Assembly: GCF_027111295.1 (NCBI RefSeq) | Contig: NZ_CP114287.1 | Coordinates: 2,170,001-2,234,000 of the forward strand | DNA length: 64,000 nucleotides | Reading direction: 5' to 3' | Source of the DNA: Flavobacterium gelatinilyticum | GTDB lineage: Bacteria > Bacteroidota > Bacteroidia > Flavobacteriales > Flavobacteriaceae | Shown here: positions 46,300-54,187 of the stretch, piece after piece | How the letters are laid out: every line of letters begins with the position of its first letter | Numbering within the stretch: the first letter of the stretch is position 1 | Translations under genes and position numbers: made by a program | Notes under the pieces: generated by a model | What the model saw: the letters and a program-made list of their open reading frames with translations, nothing else | Databases searched by the model: none | Told to the model about the DNA's origin: nothing

Positions 46300-47055
46300 C
46301 TATACAGCATCTTTCATCTGGCTTCTTTCTTCGGCAAAATCCAAAACAGGCGTCTTCATGTCATGGTACAAAAGCACTTTCCAGTTTTCGTCTTTTGCCT
46401 GTTGTTCCCATTTTTTTCGGGATTCCATGGCGCGTTTTCCGTCGAAATCTGTTTTGTAGGCAACGGGAATTTTTAAATATCTTTTTTGAGGCAGATCATC
46501 AGCTCCGTAAAAAACAATTTCATCATCAGCCTTAATCCAAAATACTTGCTGAAATTGGGTATGTCCTGCTGTAACTTCAAAATAAATTTCGTCAGTTATA
46601 TTACCGCTGTCTTCATTTAACAATTCAACGTTTGGTAATTGTTTTAACTCATTTAATATTTCCGGAACATACGACGGATTTTGCAGCTGTCCTAAAGCAA
46701 AATCTATTTCTCTTTCCTGAATGTAAATTTTCGTATTCGGGAAATTTTGAACGAATTGATCATTTTCAAAATAACCAATTCCTTCAATATGATCTTTGTG
46801 AAGATGCGAAACCAGAATTTTGGTAATCTGCTGCGGTTCGATATTGTTTTTTCTAAGCATTTCGTAAATAAACGGAACGCCGTTATGAACAAATCCTAAA
46901 CCAAAATCTATTAAAATAACATCATGGTCTGTAATAACAACAAAAGGCTGAATGGCCATTTTTAAACCTAAATCGGTCGTGTTCTCTGTTAAAAGCTGAA
47001 ACTCTTTTTGAGAATTGACAATATAATTTCCTTCTCGTAAAGCTATAATTTCCAT
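46300..47055 (-). CDS. Metallo-beta-lactamase-fold hydrolase
   Basis: This is a 251-residue cytoplasmic protein of the MBL-fold family. The zinc motif HLHKDH is in ILVSHLHKDHIEGIGYFE. Further metal ligands are probably in FEVTAGHTQFQQVFW and FYGADDLPQK. The layout resembles quorum-lactonase-like or general MBL hydrolases, but substrate class cannot be called. It is divergent from a LysR regulator with a 103-nt shared upstream region, which suggests the regulator controls it. Its length is normal for the family. Confidence 0.9.
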   Translation of the reverse strand: MEIIALREGNYIVNSQKEFQLLTENTTDLGLKMAIQPFVVITDHDVILIDFGLGFVHNGVPFIYEMLRKNNIEPQQITKILVSHLHKDHIEGIGYFENDQFVQNFPNTKIYIQEREIDFALGQLQNPSYVPEILNELKQLPNVELLNEDSGNITDEIYFEVTAGHTQFQQVFWIKADDEIVFYGADDLPQKRYLKIPVAYKTDFDGKRAMESRKKWEQQAKDENWKVLLYHDMKTPVLDFAEERSQMKDAV

Positions 47056-47125
47056 TTTATTTTTCTTCTAATTTTACAACGAAACAAAGTTCTTAAGAAT
47101 TTCTATATTTGTAAAACCTTATTTT

Positions 47126-47142
47126 TCGATATAATCAATCGA
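47126..47142. promoter_or_regulatory. Candidate LysR binding site between MBL hydrolase and LysR genes
   Basis: TCGAT-ataatca-ATCGA is a perfect inverted repeat with a 7-nt centre and contains a T-N11-A pair, the usual LysR box form. It ends 16 nt before the LysR start codon. Confidence 0.5.
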
Positions 47143-47158
47143 TAAAACCGATTTAGAA

Positions 47159-48034
47159 ATGGAACTCCGACAGCTTAAATATTTCCTTAAAGCAAAAGAA
47201 TTACTGAATTTTACCGAAGCAGCCTCGGCACTTTATATTAGCCAAAGTACCCTTTCGCAGCAGATTAAACAACTGGAAGACGAACTCAAAGTACCGCTCT
47301 TTAACCGAATAGGGAAAAGAATTACGCTGACAGAAGCCGGTGATTTATTTGCGGTTTATGCGCAGCAATCTGTCAATAAAGCTTCTGACGGACTGGAATT
47401 ATTAAAAGATTTAAATAATCTCGAAACGGGAAAAGTAGCGATTGGTGTGACGTATGCTTTGCGCCATGTGGTTACGAAAGCGTTGATTTTATTCAGTTCT
47501 GAATATCCGAAAATACAGTTCGAAATTATATTTGGAACTTCGCAGGAACTGATTCATAAACTAAATCATTTTCAGTTGGATGTTATTCTGACTTTTGAAG
47601 AAATTGCTTCTGAAGCGCATTTTAAATATCTGGAATTGTTTACGTCGCCCATGGCTTTGGTTACGTCTTCTGAAACTGCTTTAAAAAACAAAAAGACTAT
47701 TTCTCTTGAAGAAATCAGTACTCTGCCTCTTGCAATGCCTGCGGGCGGTTTCAGCACCACTCAATTTATCAGCAGGGCTTTTGAAAAAAGTAATCTGCAT
47801 CCAAATGTTACGATTGAAATAAATGATATTCCGACATTAGTGGAGTTAATCAAAACTGGAAAATGGCATACGATCTTAACTAAAACGACAATTGAAAACG
47901 AAGAAGATTTGTACGCAATCCCGATAAGCGGTAAAAACATGACACGCACCGCAATGCTTATTTCGCTGAAGGAAGTTTATGAGAAAAAAGCGGTTACGGC
48001 TTTCTTGAAAATATTGGTAGAGAATTTAAAGTAG
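47159..48034 (+). CDS. LysR-family transcriptional regulator
   Basis: This is a 291-residue LysR-type regulator. The N-terminal winged helix (1-65) reads RQLKYFLKAKELLNFTEAAS, then YISQSTLSQQIKQLEDELKV and RIGKRITLTEAGDLF. The effector-binding domain (about 90-290) includes GKVAIGVTYALRHVVTKALI and the hinge-region strand LDVILTFEEI. It is closest in look to the CynR-like group, but the effector is unknown. It probably controls the divergent MBL-fold gene and itself through the inverted repeat between them. No other target is visible. Confidence 0.94.
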   Translation: MELRQLKYFLKAKELLNFTEAASALYISQSTLSQQIKQLEDELKVPLFNRIGKRITLTEAGDLFAVYAQQSVNKASDGLELLKDLNNLETGKVAIGVTYALRHVVTKALILFSSEYPKIQFEIIFGTSQELIHKLNHFQLDVILTFEEIASEAHFKYLELFTSPMALVTSSETALKNKKTISLEEISTLPLAMPAGGFSTTQFISRAFEKSNLHPNVTIEINDIPTLVELIKTGKWHTILTKTTIENEEDLYAIPISGKNMTRTAMLISLKEVYEKKAVTAFLKILVENLK

Positions 48035-48072
48035 TACTTTTTAAGATTTGCCCAAGATCAACACCGTAATTT

Positions 48073-48173
48073 GTCATTTCGAGGAACGAGAAATCACACA
48101 AACAGCTCTACAAAGATTGACGAATTAACTTTATGGAATTTCTAGTGTGATTTCTCCTTTCAGTCGAAATGAC
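48073..48173. repeat. Dispersed inverted repeat GTCATTTCGA / TCGAAATGAC
   Basis: The left arm gtcatttcgaggaacgagaa plus atcacac (48073-48099) faces the right arm gtgtgatttctcctttcagt plus cgaaatgac (48145-48173). It lies in the trailers of two convergent genes, 18 nt from the esterase stop. A single arm also occurs at 13595-13623. Confidence 0.85.
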
Positions 48174-48191
48174 AAAAATTGGGTACAAAAT

Positions 48192-50099
48192 TTACTTCAA
48201 CTCTGCCTCAAAAGGCGAAGCCGGTAAATTTTCTTTATTGTATAAATTCACTTCAACGGGATTATCTGCCCAGGCGTAACGGATTTTTACGGGATTTGTG
48301 ATTGTATCATTCCAAACTACGATTTTATCCTTTTCGATTATTGCTTTTGCCCAGACAAACTTACCGTCTATTCCGGCAATGGCGAATTCTTTTAATTCGT
48401 TTCCGTTTTTGATTTGCAATCCTGTTCCTATATCAGAAAAATTTAAAATCAGTTTATTTCCATCTTGTTTCATATATTGAAAAATAGGCCCAGAAGCGAC
48501 TACATTTTTATCGTCATAAACCAATTTTCCTGCCTGCAGCGATAATCGTTTGCCAACATCGTATTTGTTTAAAGGGTGAATATCGTTCCATTCGCCTAAA
48601 TCTATGGTTATGGCCAATCCTGTATTTGGAACTTTCAGCATATTTAATTGCTGTTGCCTCAAAGCGGCCCAATTGCTTTCTGCAGGTTCTGTTTTTGGTT
48701 CCATAAAATTAGGAAGCTGTACCAATAAAAATGGCAGTTTTTCCTGTTTCCATTGCGTACGCCAGTTCGAAATTAAGGTTTGCATTAATGCTCCATATTC
48801 TAATGGCTTTTTGGTATTGGCTTCGCCCTGATACCATAAAACTCCTTTTATTGGATATTCTTTTAAAGGCGCGATCATGGCATTGTAGAGTCCGACAGGT
48901 TTCCAGCGCACGAATGTCTGTCCCGGAAGAGGTTCCATTTTTGAGCCTTGCTTGTATTTCCAGTTTCCTTTTAAATCGATGGGTTTATCGCCAATAATCA
49001 GCTCGTAGGGTTTATCGGTCACGAAACCTCCTCTGCCTGAATTGTTGATGACGCGAATGGTAATTTCGTTTTTTCCTTCTTTTAAAAAATTGGCATTAAA
49101 GGAATAAATTCTTGGCGGATATTGGTATGAAGTGGTTCCGGCAAAATGTCCGTTTACAAAAACCGAATCGGCATCTACAATTCGTCCTAAAATTAGTTTT
49201 GCCTGATTTTCTTTTACTTTTTCCAGAACAAATTCTTTTTTAAACCAAACTGAACCGTTTGTTTTTCCGAGTTCGCCATAGGCCCAATAACCCGGAATTT
49301 TCATTTCCTTCCAATCTGAAATATCGACAGAATTTGCCCATTTATTTTTAACGCCAACATCGGTATTGTTTACTAACTTATACCATTCTGAACTGACTTT
49401 GCGATCGTTTTCATCGATTTGTTTTTCGAGTTTTCCGTCTTTGAATTTTAAATATTCCTGATGATATTCAGGGAACTTTTTAATGTTTTCTTCGCTGATC
49501 CAGGATTCGGCAGGAGAACCGCCCAAAGCGCTGTTGATTAAGCCAATCGGAATTTTGTATTTTTCATAGATTTCTAAAGCAAAGAAATAACCAACGCCTG
49601 TAAACTGTAAAACGTTTACGGGATTGGCTTCAACCCATGAACCGGAGGAGAAATCGTTTCTTTCTTTTTCGAAATAATACTCATCGGGTACTAAAAATTG
49701 TCTGATATTGGGATTAAAAGATTTCGCAATTTCTTCTTTGTATTTGTCTTTGAGGCGGTCCATTGGCAATTCCATGTTCGATTGCCCGGAACAGAGCCAG
49801 ACATCTCCAAAAAGAATATTTTTAAGCACAATAGTGTTGGATGCTTTCAAGGTCATTTCATAAGGTCCGCCTGCTTTTTGCGATGGAAGTTGTATTGTCC
49901 ATTTTCCTTCTTGTGACGTGATTGCTTTGTATGTTTTGTGATTGAAATCGAGTTCGATTTTTTCATTTGGCAACGCCCATCCCCAGATGTTGACTTTTGT
50001 ATCACGTTGTAAAATCATTCCGTCGCTTATAAGCTTGGGAAGTTTTATCTGGGCGTTGAGGCTGATTGTTATTAGAAATGCTAGTATTATTTTTTTCAT
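48192..50099 (-). CDS. SGNH-type carbohydrate esterase (sialate O-acetylesterase family) with inserted jelly-roll domain
   Basis: This is a 635-residue exported esterase that probably removes acetyl groups from sugars. The signal peptide is MKKIILAFLITISLNAQ. The catalytic Ser is in GDVWLCSGQSNMELPMDRL, the oxyanion Gly/Asn-type block is in GVLWYQGEANTKKPLEYG, and the Asp-x-x-His pair is in DLGEWNDIHPLNKYDVG. Between the first and second blocks (about 270-420) lies a GH2-like sugar-binding jelly roll (WKEMKIPGYWAYGELGKTNG, GRIVDADSVFVNGHFAGTTS). In a xylan locus the obvious job is acetyl-xylan deacetylation; this is inference. The ATG at 50099 is preferred over a TTG 17 codons upstream. Confidence 0.9.
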   Translation of the reverse strand: MKKIILAFLITISLNAQIKLPKLISDGMILQRDTKVNIWGWALPNEKIELDFNHKTYKAITSQEGKWTIQLPSQKAGGPYEMTLKASNTIVLKNILFGDVWLCSGQSNMELPMDRLKDKYKEEIAKSFNPNIRQFLVPDEYYFEKERNDFSSGSWVEANPVNVLQFTGVGYFFALEIYEKYKIPIGLINSALGGSPAESWISEENIKKFPEYHQEYLKFKDGKLEKQIDENDRKVSSEWYKLVNNTDVGVKNKWANSVDISDWKEMKIPGYWAYGELGKTNGSVWFKKEFVLEKVKENQAKLILGRIVDADSVFVNGHFAGTTSYQYPPRIYSFNANFLKEGKNEITIRVINNSGRGGFVTDKPYELIIGDKPIDLKGNWKYKQGSKMEPLPGQTFVRWKPVGLYNAMIAPLKEYPIKGVLWYQGEANTKKPLEYGALMQTLISNWRTQWKQEKLPFLLVQLPNFMEPKTEPAESNWAALRQQQLNMLKVPNTGLAITIDLGEWNDIHPLNKYDVGKRLSLQAGKLVYDDKNVVASGPIFQYMKQDGNKLILNFSDIGTGLQIKNGNELKEFAIAGIDGKFVWAKAIIEKDKIVVWNDTITNPVKIRYAWADNPVEVNLYNKENLPASPFEAELK

Positions 50100-50134
50100 A
50101 ATATTGTTTTTTACACACAGTAGAACCGTCGTAT

Positions 50135-50161
50135 CCTGACAGGTTTTCAAAACCTGTCAGG
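50135..50161. repeat. 27-bp palindrome CCTGACAGGTTTT-C-AAAACC...
   Basis: CCTGACAGGTTTT and AAAACCTGTCAGG flank a single C, a perfect inverted repeat. It is one of three related palindromes in the window (also 50218-50244 and 61302-61331). Confidence 0.92.
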
Positions 50162-50217
50162 TATTGTTTTTTATTCTAAAAAAAAGACATGTTTAAAATT
50201 ATATTTAAAAATTCATA

Positions 50218-50244
50218 CCTAACAGGTTTTGAAAACCTGTTAGG
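50218..50244. repeat. 27-bp palindrome CCTAACAGGTTTT-G-AAAACC...
   Basis: CCTAACAGGTTTT and AAAACCTGTTAGG flank a single G. It lies 10 nt after the stop of the GH35-like gene on the minus strand and 56 nt from its sister copy at 50135, so the pair brackets a short AT-rich core. Confidence 0.92.
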
Positions 50245-50254
50245 ATAGATAAAC

Positions 50255-51880
50255 CTATTCATACGTATATAATTTTATTTTCTGGATTTCGTAATCACCA
50301 ACGGAGATTCTTAAATGTCTTCCCTGATGGGTTTGATCTCCGTTGAAATGTCTTATCGTTCTCCAGACTTCGTTTTCGAATTTCCCAAAATCTGTTTTTA
50401 AAATTCCGGCATTTACATTTTCTTTTACAGCTTTAAAAGTAACGACAATTCCTGAACCAGAAATGTAAAATTCATCTTTGGCAATTTCTATAATAATGGC
50501 GCTTGATTTGGGCCAAACCTCTGCTTTTGCTCCGTCAGACCAATTTAAGGTATAATCATGTTTAAAAGTGAATTCGTAATCGCCCATTTTAATAAGCTGC
50601 GTGTTGTTTTCTTTATCTAACAAAACACCGTCGATTTTTCCCTGTCCTTTATATTTTTCAATTAAAGGAGTCAGCTGTTGTACCAAATCGTAAATTTTGC
50701 CCAAAGGTTCTTTTTTAGCATCGGCAACGGATTCTATTGAGAAAGGCGAAAAACCAATGGCTTCGTAATGTCCAATGGCATATAATCCTTTGAATGGTGC
50801 GGTTTCATCAAAACGGTGTTCCGGAATAAAAAGCGGATCTCCCTGACGGGTAAACAAATCGTTCCATTGTTTGAATGACGGATTGTAGAAATCCGGTGCT
50901 AAAAAATCAATTGAGTTTCCGGCCGCTTTCCAAACATCCATAATGTGCGGAAGCGGTCCTGCACTCGGATATTGTCCTGGCTTTTTTTCGGGTGCGTTTA
51001 AGGCCGCGTTTACAAACATCGGAATTGGATACGCGTCTTTTCCAGCTTTGGCAACAATATTGGTAAATTTTGAAAAATACCAGGCCATGAAAATTTCATC
51101 GGTGTGAAGTCCTTTTCCGAATACTTCTTCCCAGTTTCCTTTGGTTTTGAATCCGTTTTTCTTCCAGATTTCTAAAAATTCGGGAACTAATTTTTGTTTG
51201 TTTTTTTCCAGATATTTTATCAATTGATCGGGAACCGGTTTCTGAAACGCAGCATTTGCCAAAGCATGATAATCTCGGGCGGTTGGCAGCATCCCGATTT
51301 CGTTTTCAACCTGAACCATAATTACGGTTTGTTCTTTCTGGTCGAAATCTTTTAGGTGTGCCATCAGTTTTTTAAAAGCTTTTAAATCGGCTTCAAGATT
51401 ATTTTCGCTGAAAGGCGTCAGTATTTCATGACTTTTGTTTTTGTCGTCTTTAACTCTTGGGTATTTTTTCTGATTTAGTTTTACCCATTCCGGAGCGTGG
51501 CTGGACATACTGTTTTTCCATGATCCAAACCAAAGAAAAACGAGTTTCAGGTTTTCTTTTCGGGCACGAAGAATTAAATCATCTACTAACTGAAAATCAA
51601 ATTTTCCTTCCTGCGGTTCTATCAATTCCCAATAAACCGGGGTTAAAACGGTGTTGAGGTTCATATCGGTCAGTTTAGACCAGATGGGTTCCATGCTTTC
51701 CATACTGGTTGCTGAGGAATTTCCTAATTCGCCTCCTCTTATGATAAAAGGTTTTTCGTTTACAAACAGCTGTGTTTTGTTTCCTTTTTGTTTGAGATGC
51801 GGTATTTTGTCCTGCGAAAGTCCGAATTGAGATATGGCAAAAAACAGGATAATAACGATATTTTTAAAAGGCTTATACAT
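50255..51880 (-). CDS. GH35-like beta-galactosidase with DUF5597-type C-terminus
   Basis: This is a 541-residue secreted clan GH-A glycosidase with signal peptide MYKPFKNIVIILFFAISQFGLSQ (positions 1-23). The barrel starts at FIIRGGELGNSSATSMESME. The acid/base is Glu194 in IMVQVENEIGMLPTARDYH, and the nucleophile is Glu354 in DPLFIPEHRFDETAPF. Residues about 400-541 form a beta-rich tail of the DUF5597 type. Family 35 enzymes usually release terminal beta-galactose. In this xylan locus it may remove galactose decorations of heteroxylan, or act on another pentose-like sugar; this is uncertain. It follows the GH10 gene by 93 nt and is probably in the same operon. Confidence 0.88.
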   Translation of the reverse strand: MYKPFKNIVIILFFAISQFGLSQDKIPHLKQKGNKTQLFVNEKPFIIRGGELGNSSATSMESMEPIWSKLTDMNLNTVLTPVYWELIEPQEGKFDFQLVDDLILRARKENLKLVFLWFGSWKNSMSSHAPEWVKLNQKKYPRVKDDKNKSHEILTPFSENNLEADLKAFKKLMAHLKDFDQKEQTVIMVQVENEIGMLPTARDYHALANAAFQKPVPDQLIKYLEKNKQKLVPEFLEIWKKNGFKTKGNWEEVFGKGLHTDEIFMAWYFSKFTNIVAKAGKDAYPIPMFVNAALNAPEKKPGQYPSAGPLPHIMDVWKAAGNSIDFLAPDFYNPSFKQWNDLFTRQGDPLFIPEHRFDETAPFKGLYAIGHYEAIGFSPFSIESVADAKKEPLGKIYDLVQQLTPLIEKYKGQGKIDGVLLDKENNTQLIKMGDYEFTFKHDYTLNWSDGAKAEVWPKSSAIIIEIAKDEFYISGSGIVVTFKAVKENVNAGILKTDFGKFENEVWRTIRHFNGDQTHQGRHLRISVGDYEIQKIKLYTYE

Positions 51881-51973
51881 TCTAATTCTGTTTAAAAATT
51901 AAAAAATAAATAATCCATAATACAAACCCTTTTACAGATTCATATTATGGATTAAATTACAATAAAAACTCAC

Positions 51974-54175
51974 TTACTTAACCAACTCTCCTGAAAAGTC
52001 TTTGCTTACATCTTTTCCTGCAAGACCATCAGCTGTTCCTTTATAAGCATGTTTACGAACGTAATTTGCATCCCAAAGGTTTGGCGATTCGTCCGGAAGC
52101 CAGTACTCGTGTTCTTTTGGATGATCAGATACGCCCCAGATCGTGATTCCGTATTGCTGCGCTGTTGGGATGTGCTGTCTGTACATATCGATTACGTACT
52201 GGTACATTTCGGCCTGCGAAGCCTGCTGTGCAACGGTTGGGGTTTTGGTTCCTAATCTAACGTCCAGTTCTGAGATTTTAATCAGTTTTCCTGAAGCGGC
52301 CAGTTTTTGGAACATCTGAACAATTTTTTCTTTATCTGTATTTAAACCAATGTGCATCTGCGTGCCAATTCCGTCTACTTTTGCGCCCTGGCTTTCAATA
52401 TATTCTACGTATTTAATCAGACCTTCGCATTTATCAAGTCTTGATTCTAAGTTATAATCGTTGATGAAAAGTTTATCGGTTTCATTACCGTACTGGCGCG
52501 CCAGTTTAAATGCCGATACTGCATAATCTTTTCCAAGGTATTTTACCCATGAAAAATAATCTGCTGCGGTATCGCCTTCGGTTCCGTTGCGCAATGTTCC
52601 GTCTTCTTTCATTGGTTCATTTACAACATCCCATGCAAAAACACTGGTTTTATAGTGTGTCATCATTTTAGATATCCAGTCGGTCATGGCATCTGCAATG
52701 ATTTTTGCTTTTTCGGCTTCAGTTTTTTCAATGGTAATAGGCGCTGTAGGTCCTCCGCCTGATGCTGCTTTTTTGCTTAAAACAATATCATCGATATAAT
52801 AGGTTACGGCATCTGCTCCAAAATCAAAGATTATTTTGTCACGGTCTGCTTTAGACGGAACAATGGTTTTAGTAACCTGTGTCCATCCGGTTGTAACGCT
52901 TATTCCGCCGTAATAATCGGCATTATAATTGGCTCCCTGAGCTTCTACCTGTAAACTTGCTGCTGCAGTAGATTTTACCATAAAAGAAAAACTGTATTCA
53001 ACTCCCTGCTCCAATGGCGTACTCAATGTATACACCTGTTGTGCGTTGTAGTTTTCTGCCACTTTCGGATTTGTCAATACCATCGCGTAATCGCTGGAAT
53101 ATCCTTCTCCTTTTGCCGAAATTGCCCGGGTTGAACCGTTACCCCAGCCTCCCCAGCTTCCCAGACTTCCGTTTTCGAAATTTCCGTTTGAAATCATGTT
53201 TACAACGGCTGTTGAGGCATCAAGATCGACCACCGCCAATGTATTTACATCAATTAAGTAATTGACATTTGGCAGATAACCCAAATCGATATTGAATTTG
53301 AATTTCGTGCTTCCTGCAACAAAATCGGTTGGTTTTAATTTGATTTTTACCTGTTTCCATTGTGATGAAGTGGCAAAACCATCTGTTTCTGATCCTGTAT
53401 TGTACCAATCTTTATACGGATACTGATTTACTAATGAGGCATCAAATGAGATTCGGCCTTTTCCTGCCACGTCTGATTTCACATAAAATGAAAGTTCGTA
53501 ATTGTGGGCTGCATTAATTGCAACATCAGGAGATATTAATTGTAAGTTATAAGGCTGCGATGATGTGGAACTGGACATAAGCTGAATGGCTTTTGTACCC
53601 GGAACCAGTCCTTCATTATCAATAACATTTATTCCTTTACCGGCATTGTAACGTGCCCAGCCTGTAAAACTTCCGTTTTTAACTGGTGTTAAATCTAAAA
53701 TATTGGCACCGCTTGATCCCGGAATTACTGTTGGGGCAATAATACTGTTTAAATAACCTGCACTTTGATTTGAGTGCCAGATCAGGGTGTGCCCAAAGAC
53801 TTTTAGTCCTGCGCTTTTGGTCGCTGCGATAAAGGCGTCTACATTGGTAAAATTAATTTCTCCTTTAGAGTTTACCATCGCGCCGTGTTTCATTTCGTAA
53901 CCCGGAGTTACCTCATCAAAATTTTCGTTTACAATTTTGCGGTAGGTTTCGTCGCTCATGTACATGCTGATCCCAATTCCGTTTCCTAACGGAAAAGGGG
54001 AATAGTTTTTAAGAGGTTCGTAACGGCTGATTTTTTCGACTAAAGCTAACGGAAGTTCTGCTCCGGTTACTTCTCCGTGATCAGGGTCTTTTCCCCACTC
54101 CATCAGATTATCATCGCATGATGACAAAATCATAAGTGATGAAGCAATAATTGGCAGTATATATTTATATTTCAT
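51974..54175 (-). CDS. GH10 endo-1,4-beta-xylanase lipoprotein with inserted carbohydrate-binding modules
   Basis: This is a 733-residue surface xylanase that cuts the beta-1,4-xylan backbone. The lipobox is IASSLMILSSCDDNL. The catalytic barrel is split: residues about 45-140 (FDEVTPGYEMKHGAMVNSKG, VFGHTLIWHSNQSAGY) and about 475-715. The acid/base is Glu520 in VFAWDVVNEPMKEDG, and the nucleophile is Glu636 in LIKISELDVRLGTKTP. Between them (about 150-470) are two beta-sandwich modules that resemble family 4/22-type carbohydrate-binding modules (NGSFTGWARYNAGKGINVID, NFENGSLGSWGGWGNGSTRA). The same design occurs in Bacteroides and Prevotella xylan loci (Xyn10C type). It lies 12 nt after the glycan-binding protein gene. 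Confidence 0.96.
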   Translation of the reverse strand: MKYKYILPIIASSLMILSSCDDNLMEWGKDPDHGEVTGAELPLALVEKISRYEPLKNYSPFPLGNGIGISMYMSDETYRKIVNENFDEVTPGYEMKHGAMVNSKGEINFTNVDAFIAATKSAGLKVFGHTLIWHSNQSAGYLNSIIAPTVIPGSSGANILDLTPVKNGSFTGWARYNAGKGINVIDNEGLVPGTKAIQLMSSSTSSQPYNLQLISPDVAINAAHNYELSFYVKSDVAGKGRISFDASLVNQYPYKDWYNTGSETDGFATSSQWKQVKIKLKPTDFVAGSTKFKFNIDLGYLPNVNYLIDVNTLAVVDLDASTAVVNMISNGNFENGSLGSWGGWGNGSTRAISAKGEGYSSDYAMVLTNPKVAENYNAQQVYTLSTPLEQGVEYSFSFMVKSTAAASLQVEAQGANYNADYYGGISVTTGWTQVTKTIVPSKADRDKIIFDFGADAVTYYIDDIVLSKKAASGGGPTAPITIEKTEAEKAKIIADAMTDWISKMMTHYKTSVFAWDVVNEPMKEDGTLRNGTEGDTAADYFSWVKYLGKDYAVSAFKLARQYGNETDKLFINDYNLESRLDKCEGLIKYVEYIESQGAKVDGIGTQMHIGLNTDKEKIVQMFQKLAASGKLIKISELDVRLGTKTPTVAQQASQAEMYQYVIDMYRQHIPTAQQYGITIWGVSDHPKEHEYWLPDESPNLWDANYVRKHAYKGTADGLAGKDVSKDFSGELVK

Positions 54176-54187
54176 TTGGTGCAGTTT

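Noticed and set aside
50135..50244. Paired palindromes as ends of an insertion sequence or an att site
   Set aside because: The 56 nt between them encode nothing, and no target duplication or integrase is visible; a REP-like element is more likely.
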